Shown one piece after another: positions 6,335 through 12,785 of a DNA stretch of 16,372 nt (the stretch's first letter is position 1; each line of letters begins with the position of its first letter). The translations under genes were made by a program, and so were the position numbers. Below the pieces are notes generated by a model that was not told where the DNA came from, searched no databases, and saw only the letters and a list, made by a program, of their open reading frames with translations. The stretch lies in NCBI GenBank assembly GCA_964387485.1, contig CAYLWV010000032.1, positions 1 to 16,372 of the forward strand, written 5' to 3'. This DNA is from Fluviibacter sp964387485. GTDB lineage: Bacteria; Pseudomonadota; Gammaproteobacteria; Burkholderiales; Rhodocyclaceae.

Positions 6335-7138
6335 ATGCCGGAAAAGAACACCGATCAGACGGTAACGATTAACGAACACGCGCACCAGGCGCAGATCGTC
6401 AAAGCGCCCCATTCGCCTTCACTGCAAATTTCCTGGGCTCGCCATCAGGATGAAGTCGAAGAAGCGCAACGACTCCGTTACAAGGTCTTTGTCGAAGAAA
6501 TGGGCGCCAATCTGCCCAAGGCAAAAAACGGCCTGGATCAGGATCTGTTTGACGCCTGGTGTGACCACCTCATTGTCCGCGATGAAGAAACGCTACGGGT
6601 TGTGGGCACCTACCGTGTGCTCACACCGCACCAGGCTCGAAAACTGGGTAGCCTCTATTCCGAGACCGAATTTGATCTCACCCGCCTCACGCACCTACGC
6701 CCGAAAATGATTGAACTCGGTCGGTCCTGCGTGCACCAAGACTATCGCACCGGCAGTGTCATCATGGCCCTCTGGAGCGGTATCGGTCGTTACATGGTTC
6801 AGGGCGGCTACGAAAGCATGCTCGGCTGTGCCAGCGTATCCATGGCGGATGGTGGCCACTATGCAGCCAGTCTGTATCAACAGTTCCATGCCAAACATCT
6901 GGCAGATATTGAATACCGGGTTTTCCCGCGGCTGGCACTCCCTGTCGATCAACTGAACCAAGGGCTGCAGGTAGAGCCACCACCCCTGGTGAAAGGTTAC
7001 TTGCGACTGGGTGCCAAAATTTGTGGTGCCCCCGCCTGGGATCCGGACTTCAACACCGCGGACTTCCTCACATTGCTGCGGCTACCGGACCTGCACCCCC
7101 GCTATGCCCGCCACTTTCTGGGCGAGCATACGGCTTAA
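6335..7138 (+). CDS. olsB: OlsB, L-ornithine N-alpha-acyltransferase
   Basis: A 267-residue GNAT-fold acyltransferase that moves a 3-hydroxyacyl group from acyl carrier protein to ornithine, making lyso-ornithine lipid, the first step of phosphorus-free ornithine lipids. Hallmark blocks are AQRLRYKVFVEEMGA (44-58), FDAWCDHLIVRD (72-83), IELGRSCVHQDYR (126-138), GCASVSM and the terminal GYLRLGAKICGAPAWDPDFN (221-240) followed by TADFLTLLRL. The first 30 residues are a variable extension. AGGA lies 6 bases before the ATG. A PHO-box array and matching -10 element stand upstream, so induction by phosphate starvation is expected. No OlsA O-acyltransferase is visible, so the second acylation must be encoded elsewhere. 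The stop lies 8 bases from the convergent pilin stop with no terminator between. Confidence 0.9.
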   Translation: MPEKNTDQTVTINEHAHQAQIVKAPHSPSLQISWARHQDEVEEAQRLRYKVFVEEMGANLPKAKNGLDQDLFDAWCDHLIVRDEETLRVVGTYRVLTPHQARKLGSLYSETEFDLTRLTHLRPKMIELGRSCVHQDYRTGSVIMALWSGIGRYMVQGGYESMLGCASVSMADGGHYAASLYQQFHAKHLADIEYRVFPRLALPVDQLNQGLQVEPPPLVKGYLRLGAKICGAPAWDPDFNTADFLTLLRLPDLHPRYARHFLGEHTA

Positions 7139-7146
7139 CTGACGGC

Positions 7147-7569
7147 TTACTTACCTGTACAACCCGAGGGCACGTATTTCTGCTCGAGGGTTGTCGTACA
7201 GGCCCAGCTGGTCACCGTGGCATTGGCAATCGCACCAGTATAAACAATCGTCTTGCCATCGACATTCTTGTCGATGCCCTTCAGGGCAACCGTTACCGTG
7301 GCATTGCTGGCATCTCCGCCCGAAGTCACACGCTCCACATACTGCGTGCTACCCGAGCACAGGTTATTCGGAATGCTGGTTGAGCCACTCTGTACGGCTT
7401 CCGTCACAGACACCTTACAGGCCGATGCCGCCAGCAGACCTTCGGAGACCTTGGCGCGAATCGTGTAGTTCTGATAAGCCGGCAGTGCCACGGCCCCCAG
7501 AATACCGACAATGGCAATCACCACCATCAGCTCGATCAGAGTAAAGCCCGATTGAAACGACTTGCGCAT
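7147..7569 (-). CDS. pilA: Type IV pilin major-subunit-like protein
   Basis: A 140-residue prepilin. The leader MRKSFQSG is cut before Phe9 in GFTLIELMVVIAIVGILG, with Glu13 (position 5 of the mature chain), a hydrophobic N-terminal helix and PAYQNYTIRAKVSEGL, all standard for type IVa pilins. Four cysteines (51, 71, 124, 137) could form two disulfides, the last enclosing a D-loop of 12 residues. The start at 7569 is set by the prepilin leader, with GGGAGA some 6 bases upstream; longer in-frame starts would bury the leader. The gene is last in a minus-strand run behind a dehydrogenase gene and has no other pilus gene nearby. No -24/-12 promoter, usual for pilA, is seen in the 40-base gap. Confidence 0.92.
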   Translation of the reverse strand: MRKSFQSGFTLIELMVVIAIVGILGAVALPAYQNYTIRAKVSEGLLAASACKVSVTEAVQSGSTSIPNNLCSGSTQYVERVTSGGDASNATVTVALKGIDKNVDGKTIVYTGAIANATVTSWACTTTLEQKYVPSGCTGK

Positions 7570-7609
7570 TGCTGTCTCCCGTGAAAACCGTAAAAATTCT
7601 AAAGGCATC

Positions 7610-8608
7610 TTAACGCATCGCGGCATCAGCCGCAAAAGCGATGGGTAATTCCGTGCCCAGTCCCTGGGCGACTGCACGCTCCAGCACCTTCAGCGCCACC
7701 GCCATATCCTGAACACCCAGTCCCTGCGATTCAAACACGCTCATACCCTGAGGATCGGGCTTAACCGGCACCCGCCCCGTGATTACGTCACCCAGCTCGA
7801 CCAGCTGACGCGGCAACACGCGGCCTTTTTCCAGTAGCGGGAGCAGATCACCGGCCTCGCGCAGCGCTGTTTCCAGCGTATCCACCACAATTGGGCAAGC
7901 TTTGCGCAACAGCGCTTCGGGAAGCTCTCGGCGCATCAATGCATTACCGCCCGCCGCATTGATATGTGTGCCCGGATTCACCCATTCAGCCTGCAGCACC
8001 GGTGTACTGCTGGTTGTAATCGTACCAACGACATCGGCAGCCGATACCGCATCAGCCGCGCCCTCGGGCGCCACCGAAACCAATGTACGATCCGGAAACT
8101 GCGCCTGCATTCTGGCGACAAACGCATCCCGCTTTTCCGGGTCGCGGGCAATAATCGAGACCTTCTGGATCGGCAACACCGCTAATTGTGCCGCCAGGTG
8201 CCCTTCCGCCTGCCAACCCGAACCGAACATCGCCAACGTGCGGGCATGGGGATTCGCCAGCCAGCGCGAAGCCACACCCGATGCCGCACCCGTGCGAATC
8301 ATCCCCAGCAGATCCGCCGAGATCATGGCCCGTAGGGCCCCGCTGCTACCGTCATACAGGTGGATTAAGAAACGGTTTCCTGCCCGACTACTGGTATAGG
8401 CCTTGAAGCCGGTCACCGACACGCCGACCGGGTCGGTATAACTGGCCTGCAGGAGATGCAACGCCAGCTTGGGTGTTCGTGTGCGCTGGCGTGGCAGATC
8501 CTGCGCCCGGCCTTCCGTCAGCGCCCGATGGGCATCTTCCACTGCGGCAATCGCCAACGGCATATCCAGCACCTGGCGGACATCGGCTTCTGTCAGATAC
8601 AACGCCAT
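7610..8608 (-). CDS. Ornithine cyclodeaminase/mu-crystallin-family dehydrogenase
   Basis: A 332-residue NAD(P)-binding protein. It has the family blocks VTGFKAYTS (Lys69), YDGSSGALRAMISADLLGMI, RTGAASGVASRWLA (Arg105), a Rossmann motif written GSGWQAEGHLAA instead of the common GAGxQA, ADVVGTITTSSTPVL and INAAGGNALMRREL. True ornithine cyclodeaminases have an essential Asp (228 in Pseudomonas putida) where this protein appears to have Asn222, so ornithine-to-proline conversion is doubtful. A ketimine or pyrroline-2-carboxylate reductase, or an alanine dehydrogenase-like role, fits as well. GGGAG lies about 7 bases upstream of the ATG. It sits 25 bases after a membrane-protein gene and before the pilin gene. 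Confidence 0.85.
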   Translation of the reverse strand: MALYLTEADVRQVLDMPLAIAAVEDAHRALTEGRAQDLPRQRTRTPKLALHLLQASYTDPVGVSVTGFKAYTSSRAGNRFLIHLYDGSSGALRAMISADLLGMIRTGAASGVASRWLANPHARTLAMFGSGWQAEGHLAAQLAVLPIQKVSIIARDPEKRDAFVARMQAQFPDRTLVSVAPEGAADAVSAADVVGTITTSSTPVLQAEWVNPGTHINAAGGNALMRRELPEALLRKACPIVVDTLETALREAGDLLPLLEKGRVLPRQLVELGDVITGRVPVKPDPQGMSVFESQGLGVQDMAVALKVLERAVAQGLGTELPIAFAADAAMR

Positions 8609-8633
8609 AAAGCTCTCCCATTCAACAAGGCAC

Positions 8634-9284
8634 TCATTTTATCGCGGGATGACAGAGGCGTTTGAGCAGCCAGTGTGTTGGTAAAAACAATAAAAAAACC
8701 AACATGAATTGCAGCACCACAAACCAAACAGGCTCAGGCAACCAGGTTTGCGGCTTGACATCGCTAAACCCGTAAACGTAGTTGATATTCACGGGCAAGG
8801 CCGGATTCTGCAGAGGGGCCGGCGGGGGCGGCATGAAGAAATAGCACACATAAAGCGACGTAAACGCCAGCCCCATCCATAGGGGGAGTCCCCGCGGATC
8901 GTAACCGGTCTTACGCAGCAGCCAGATCAGCAGAAACGGCAGCCAGAAATGAAAGAACGACAGAAAACGGACATAGAGCGGAATCGAGGCCTGGAACATG
9001 TAATCCGTCATGCCCGTCATCGGGATACCCAACAACGAGGATATGAAATCCGTTGCCCACAACAGCTGGGGCAGCAGAATTCCCACGGCGGCGGCGGAAA
9101 CCAGCAGCGGACTCTCCCGCCACATCGCCACGGTCGTCATGATCAATGCCATGTCACAAAAGAATAGAAAGTTGGTGGGGCCGTAGGTGATCCAGTACAC
9201 AGGAATCAACACCGCAACATAAGCCGTGATCAGCAGCTTGGCACCCAATGGAATCAGCGGTGCCGTGTTGAACCGGAGGTTCAT
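8634..9284 (-). CDS. Polytopic membrane protein of unknown function
   Basis: A 216-residue hydrophobic protein that I can place only as a membrane-associated protein of unknown role. About six or seven membrane helices are visible (roughly 12-32, 38-55, 60-80, 105-123, 133-151 and 186-206). A conserved-looking YGPTNFLFFCDMALI (34-48) falls in the second segment, reminiscent of uncharacterised proteins with a YGPxNFLWFCD stretch. A proline-rich MPPPPAPLQNP loop (151-161) precedes a tryptophan-containing loop and the last helix. No enzyme motif is seen. The ATG overlaps the stop of the upstream phosphoribosyltransferase by four bases (ATGA), so the two are translationally coupled and may act together. 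Confidence 0.75.
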   Translation of the reverse strand: MNLRFNTAPLIPLGAKLLITAYVAVLIPVYWITYGPTNFLFFCDMALIMTTVAMWRESPLLVSAAAVGILLPQLLWATDFISSLLGIPMTGMTDYMFQASIPLYVRFLSFFHFWLPFLLIWLLRKTGYDPRGLPLWMGLAFTSLYVCYFFMPPPPAPLQNPALPVNINYVYGFSDVKPQTWLPEPVWFVVLQFMLVFLLFLPTHWLLKRLCHPAIK

Positions 9285-9910
9285 TCGTGGCCTTTCAATA
9301 AAACAACCGCCGCGTCATCTTCAACTTGAGAAAAATCTCGATAAAAGCGGCCAACACCACCGAACTCGGCTACCACCTGCAAACAGACAACAGCATCACA
9401 CAAGGGCCGGATACCGGCCACCGCCTCTGGTGAAGCCACCGGTACGGCACAGATCAGTGTCGCCGGTTTCTGGCTGCGGACTTCCAGCAAGGCCGCACGC
9501 ATGGTCGCGCCGGTTGCCATGCCGTCATCCACCACAATCACCGTCCGTCCATGAATCGCTGCCGGCGGACGTACTGCCGCATATTGCAAACGACGGCGAC
9601 GAATCGTCGCCAGCTGTTGCTCAACCGCTTCGGCCAGATACGCCGCATCCGCCCCTGCCCGCTCGGCATAGTCGGCCACAAACACCTTGCCCGACTCTCC
9701 CACAGAACCCACAGCAAACTCCGGATTACCGGGTGCACCCAGCTTTCGTACCAGCACCACATCCAGATCACCATGCAGCGTATCGGCCACGACCCGACCG
9801 AGCGGTACACCGCCCCGGGGAATCGCCAACACAAGCGGCTGATCCCGCTGATAGCTTTGTAGTGCGCCACAAAGCTGCCGTGCCGCATCCTCCCGATCCG
9901 CAAACAGCAT
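9281..9910 (-). CDS. Phosphoribosyltransferase-domain protein (COG1926-like)
   Basis: A 209-residue protein of the type I phosphoribosyltransferase fold. AIPRGGVPLGRVVAD (29-43) forms the pyrophosphate-binding loop region, DVVLVRKLGAPGNPEFAVGS (50-69) is the stretch typical of predicted phosphoribosyltransferases of this group, and VIVVDDGMATGATM (124-137) is the PRPP-binding motif. The substrate base is unknown; members are often encoded beside hydrolases or stress genes. The ATG at 9910 shares a base with the upstream stop (TGATG); GTG at 9913 is an alternative start. It is sandwiched between a PyrR-like gene and a membrane-protein gene with overlapping ends, pointing to one transcript. Confidence 0.87.
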   Translation of the reverse strand: MLFADREDAARQLCGALQSYQRDQPLVLAIPRGGVPLGRVVADTLHGDLDVVLVRKLGAPGNPEFAVGSVGESGKVFVADYAERAGADAAYLAEAVEQQLATIRRRRLQYAAVRPPAAIHGRTVIVVDDGMATGATMRAALLEVRSQKPATLICAVPVASPEAVAGIRPLCDAVVCLQVVAEFGGVGRFYRDFSQVEDDAAVVLLKGHE

Positions 9911-10506
9911 CACGCAGCCCCGTCCAAGCGCAGGAGTTCAATCTGAAACAACGGTTCATACGGCGGCACATGGCATTCCACCACATCGGCTGGGGCCACC
10001 TGCAGATGAACCCCCACCACATCCGCACGGATCGGCAACTGTGTCACATGCCGGTCTGCCAATACCGCCGTATAAATGGCCCGTGGTGATTTATCGTTCA
10101 ACCACTCAATCACGCGCAGCAAGGAATGCCCCGTATACAGCACATCATCAACAATCAATAAGGTATATCCGGTCAGATCCAGCTCGGCCTGGCCCTGTTG
10201 CTCGGTCAGCCGGGTTTCCGGGTGCAGTAATGTCAGATCATCAGCATAGCGCTTGACCTTGAGATCCAGACGCATGGGCATCGGCACATGAAACAAACGG
10301 ACCAGCGCCTCGCATAGCTGATCTGCCAACGGTGCACCACGGCGCAACACCCCAATTACGGCCACTTTATTGGCCCCGGCCAGCAACGGTGCTGCCTGAT
10401 GTGCCATACCATCAATCAAGGCCTGCATCTGCGCCGGTGCATAAAGCAAAAACCGGGTTCCGGGTGGATGATCCGCCGGATCAATCTGATTGACTTGAGT
10501 CGTCAT
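9910..10506 (-). CDS. PyrR-like phosphoribosyltransferase
   Basis: A 198-residue type I phosphoribosyltransferase resembling PyrR and hypoxanthine phosphoribosyltransferases. AVIGVLRRGAPLADQL (49-64) is the first loop, KRYADDLTLLHPETRL recalls the PyrR flexible loop, and LLIVDDVLYTGHSLLRVIEW (116-135) is a PRPP motif almost identical to that of PyrR. AIYTAVLADRHVTQLPIRADVVG follows the PyrR pattern AVLVDRGHRELPIRxDxVG. In proteobacteria such proteins may be pyrimidine regulators, salvage enzymes, or neither. ATG 10506 has GAGG upstream; GTG 10521 has AGGAG five bases upstream, so the start is open. An inverted repeat overlaps both candidate starts. It is likely the first gene of the downstream minus-strand run. 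Confidence 0.82.
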   Translation of the reverse strand: MTTQVNQIDPADHPPGTRFLLYAPAQMQALIDGMAHQAAPLLAGANKVAVIGVLRRGAPLADQLCEALVRLFHVPMPMRLDLKVKRYADDLTLLHPETRLTEQQGQAELDLTGYTLLIVDDVLYTGHSLLRVIEWLNDKSPRAIYTAVLADRHVTQLPIRADVVGVHLQVAPADVVECHVPPYEPLFQIELLRLDGAA

Positions 10507-10513
10507 GGTGAAC

Positions 10514-10539
10514 CTCAACACAGTATCTCCTATGTTGAG
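10514..10539 (-). promoter_or_regulatory. Inverted repeat in the PyrR-like gene leader
   Basis: A perfect 7-bp inverted repeat, CTCAACA and TGTTGAG, with a 12-base spacer. In the minus-strand transcript it can form a hairpin with AGGAG in the loop and the GTG 10521 codon and the GAGG of the ATG 10506 start in the 3' arm. It may be an RNA switch for translation or a dimer-binding operator. No U-run follows, so it is not a terminator. Confidence 0.45.
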
Positions 10540-10558
10540 ATTACACGCTTTTAGTCAC

Positions 10559-10948
10559 TCATGCTTTTTGCAGTGCAGCCAGCTCCGCATCCGTAAATAA
10601 CCGAGATCGTGTCAGAAACCGCAATCCAGTTGGCCGCTCCAGAGAGAACATCCCGCCACTTCCGGGAATCGCATCAATGATCAGATGCGTATGTTCCCAG
10701 TAAGCAAACTGCGGCTGACTCATATAAAACGGCACACCACCAATGTCACCCAGCTTGACGTCCACATCCCCGACCAGAAACTCATTGGCAGGAAAACACA
10801 TAGGCGCACTACCGTCACAACAACCACCGGATTGATGAAACAGCAGCGCGCCGTGCTTGGCCTGTAACTGGGCGATTAACGCCAGTGCCGCCGGCGTCGC
10901 CGAAACGCGGCTGACGGCACTGTTGCGTGGCGTTAAGTCGGTAGCCAT
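10559..10948 (-). CDS. DUF779 protein partnered with aldehyde dehydrogenase
   Basis: A 129-residue protein of the DUF779 family, usually found directly downstream of ExaC/AcoD-type aldehyde dehydrogenase genes; its function is not established. The most striking block is HQSGGCCDGSAPMCFP (38-53), with Cys43, Cys44 and Cys51, and later FAYWEHTHLIIDAIPG (81-96) with Glu85, His86 and His88; together these could bind a metal (inference). Its ATG overlaps the aldehyde dehydrogenase stop by one base (TAATG) and no separate Shine-Dalgarno is evident, so translation is probably coupled. It would be under the same sigma-54 promoter. Confidence 0.9.
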   Translation of the reverse strand: MATDLTPRNSAVSRVSATPAALALIAQLQAKHGALLFHQSGGCCDGSAPMCFPANEFLVGDVDVKLGDIGGVPFYMSQPQFAYWEHTHLIIDAIPGSGGMFSLERPTGLRFLTRSRLFTDAELAALQKA

Positions 10949-12465
10949 TAGAAAAAGCCGAGTGGCGACTCGCTATAGCTGACCAGCAGATTCTTGGTCT
11001 GCTGGTAATGATCCAGCATCATCTTGTGGTTCTCACGACCAATGCCCGACTGCTTGTAGCCGCCGAAAGCCGCATGGGCCGGATAGGCATGGTAGCAGTT
11101 GGTCCACACACGGCCGGCCTGAATGGCGCGACCGACGCGGAAAGCACGATTGCCATTACGCGTCCAGACACCTGCCCCCAGGCCATACAACGTATCGTTG
11201 GCGATCTCGATAGCTTCGGCTTCATCCTTGAAGGTCGTCACCGATACCACGGGTCCAAAGATCTCTTCCTGGAAGATGCGCATCTTGTTATGACCCTTGA
11301 ACACCGTCGGCTGAATGTAATACCCGCCGGCCAGATCGCCATCCATATGTGCCTGCGCACCACCGATCAGGCACTGAGCGCCCTCTTCCTTACCCAGCTT
11401 CAGATAAGAATTGATCTTTTCCAGCTGCTCATTCGACGCCTGCGCACCAATCATGGTGTTGGGGTCCAGCGGATTGCCCTGCTTGATGGCAGCCACGCGC
11501 TTGAGCACGCGTTCCATAAACTTCTCGTAGATGGATTCCTGCACCAGCACACGCGACGGACAGGTACAGACTTCGCCCTGGTTCAGGGCAAACAGCGTAA
11601 AGCCTTCCAGCACTTTGTCGAAATAGCTGTCATCGGCATTCATCACATCTTCAAAGAAAATGTTCGGGCTCTTGCCGCCCAGCTCCAGCGTCACCGGAAT
11701 CAGGTTCTGGCTAGCGTATTGCATGATCAAACGACCCGTCGTCGTTTCACCGGTAAAGGCAATCTTCGCAATGCGAGGGCTGGAGGCCAGCGGTTTACCT
11801 GCTTCCAGGCCGAAACCGTTCACCACATTCAGCACACCCGGTGGCAACAAGTCTCCAATCAGTTCCATTAGCACCAGAATAGACGCGGGAGTCTGCTCGG
11901 CGGGCTTCATCACCACACAGTTGCCGGCACCCAGTGCTGGTGCCAGCTTCCAGACCGCCATCAGGATCGGGAAGTTCCACGGAATAATCTGCCCCACCAC
12001 ACCCAGCGGCTCTTTGTAATGGTAGGCGTAAGTGTCGTGATCAATCTCACTGATACCGCCTTCTTCGGCGCGCACGCAACCGGCAAAATAGCGGAAATGA
12101 TCAATCGCCAGCGGAATATCGGCGGCCATCGTCTCGCGAATCGGCTTACCGTTATCCAGCGTCTCAGCCGTAGCGATCAGCTTCAGGTTCGCTTCCATGC
12201 GGTCAGCAATCTTGTTCAGGATATTGGCGCGATCCGCCTGCGAGGTTTTACCCCAGGCGGCCTTCGCGGCATGGGCCGCATCCAGGGCCAGATTGATATC
12301 CTTATCGTTAGAGCGCGGCACCTCGCACAACACCTTGCCCGTAATTGGCGTCGTATTCTCAAAGTACTGACCGTCCACCGGGGCCACCCACTGCCCGTTG
12401 ATGTAATTGGCGTAACGTGCCTTGAACGGATTATCGACGGTAATGTTGTTGATGGTAATGCTCAT
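10948..12465 (-). CDS. exaC: NAD-dependent aldehyde dehydrogenase, ExaC/AcoD type
   Basis: A 505-residue cytoplasmic aldehyde dehydrogenase that oxidises aldehydes such as acetaldehyde to acids. Visible are the oxyanion/NAD stretch IPWNFPILMAVWKLAPAL (161-178), FTGETTTG (237-244), the general base Glu261 in LELGGKSPN, the nucleophile Cys300 in NQGEVCTCPSR, EEIFGPVVSV (400-409) and GGYKQSGIGRE (468-478). The ending SPLGFF and the partner DUF779 gene place it in the ExaC/AcoD group, used in ethanol, acetoin or related catabolism. AGGAG lies about 7 bases before the ATG. A -24/-12 promoter and divergent AcoR-type activator upstream indicate sigma-54-dependent, inducer-responsive expression. The exact substrate cannot be read. 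Confidence 0.93.
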   Translation of the reverse strand: MSITINNITVDNPFKARYANYINGQWVAPVDGQYFENTTPITGKVLCEVPRSNDKDINLALDAAHAAKAAWGKTSQADRANILNKIADRMEANLKLIATAETLDNGKPIRETMAADIPLAIDHFRYFAGCVRAEEGGISEIDHDTYAYHYKEPLGVVGQIIPWNFPILMAVWKLAPALGAGNCVVMKPAEQTPASILVLMELIGDLLPPGVLNVVNGFGLEAGKPLASSPRIAKIAFTGETTTGRLIMQYASQNLIPVTLELGGKSPNIFFEDVMNADDSYFDKVLEGFTLFALNQGEVCTCPSRVLVQESIYEKFMERVLKRVAAIKQGNPLDPNTMIGAQASNEQLEKINSYLKLGKEEGAQCLIGGAQAHMDGDLAGGYYIQPTVFKGHNKMRIFQEEIFGPVVSVTTFKDEAEAIEIANDTLYGLGAGVWTRNGNRAFRVGRAIQAGRVWTNCYHAYPAHAAFGGYKQSGIGRENHKMMLDHYQQTKNLLVSYSESPLGFF

Positions 12466-12538
12466 AGTTATCTCCTGAATATGGACATGTTGGATGTCAT
12501 ACGACGCACACCTGAAACCGGTGGTTACACGTCTTAGT

Positions 12539-12553
12539 GCATGAGCCGTGCCA
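12539..12553 (-). promoter_or_regulatory. Sigma-54 (-24/-12) promoter of the aldehyde dehydrogenase operon
   Basis: On the minus strand TGGCACG (12553-12547), four bases, then ATGC (12542-12539) match the RpoN consensus TGGCACG-N4-TTGC with one mismatch; the invariant GG and GC are kept. The start of transcription would be about 60 bases before the ATG at 12465. A divergent sigma-54 activator gene and dyads 140-200 bases upstream fit this assignment. Confidence 0.8.
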
Positions 12554-12692
12554 GAAATATTTTTTAATCACGATTGATGCAACGCACATTCCTCTTTTGC
12601 CTTACCAGCGAGTGCGCTATTTTTTTACGCTGCTTCGCAACATGACAAGCGCCTGATTGCCCGAAAAATTCTGCCCTTCCGCTGCAACACTT

Positions 12693-12750
12693 TGTCGCAA
12701 TTTCTGCGACACTTTGTCGCTCATCCGCCGACAATGCGACACTTGTCGCG
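12693..12750. promoter_or_regulatory. Cluster of TGTCGCA/TGCGACA dyads, probable activator enhancer
   Basis: A perfect dyad, TGTCGCA (12693) - N5 - TGCGACA (12705), is followed by TGTCGC (12715), an imperfect CCGACA (12728), TGCGACA (12735) and TGTCGC (12744). One more TGCGACA falls at 12787, overlapping the proposed activator start codon. The cluster lies 140-200 bases upstream of the -24/-12 promoter, the normal range for an enhancer. The remaining part of the 12466-12785 gap (12554-12692) is A/T-tract-rich spacer with no gene. Confidence 0.75.
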
Positions 12751-12785
12751 ACCCTCTTTGCGAATTTCTCACCGGATCACCGCTC

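Noticed and set aside
7570..7609. Sigma-54 promoter for the pilin gene
   Set aside because: I looked for TGGCAC-N5-TTGC in this gap and found nothing close.
9226..10089. 287-codon plus-strand open frame opposite the phosphoribosyltransferase genes
   Set aside because: Pro/His/Arg-rich composition with no family motif; antisense shadow of two well-supported genes.
11008..11871. Long plus-strand open frame opposite the aldehyde dehydrogenase gene
   Set aside because: It lies wholly inside a clearly conserved minus-strand gene, shows no recognisable motif, and reflects the codon bias of the opposite strand.
12657..12785. N-terminal extension of the AcoR-type gene from TTG 12657
   Set aside because: The extra 43 residues are cysteine-rich, unlike the family, have no Shine-Dalgarno, and would be encoded by the operator-like dyads.
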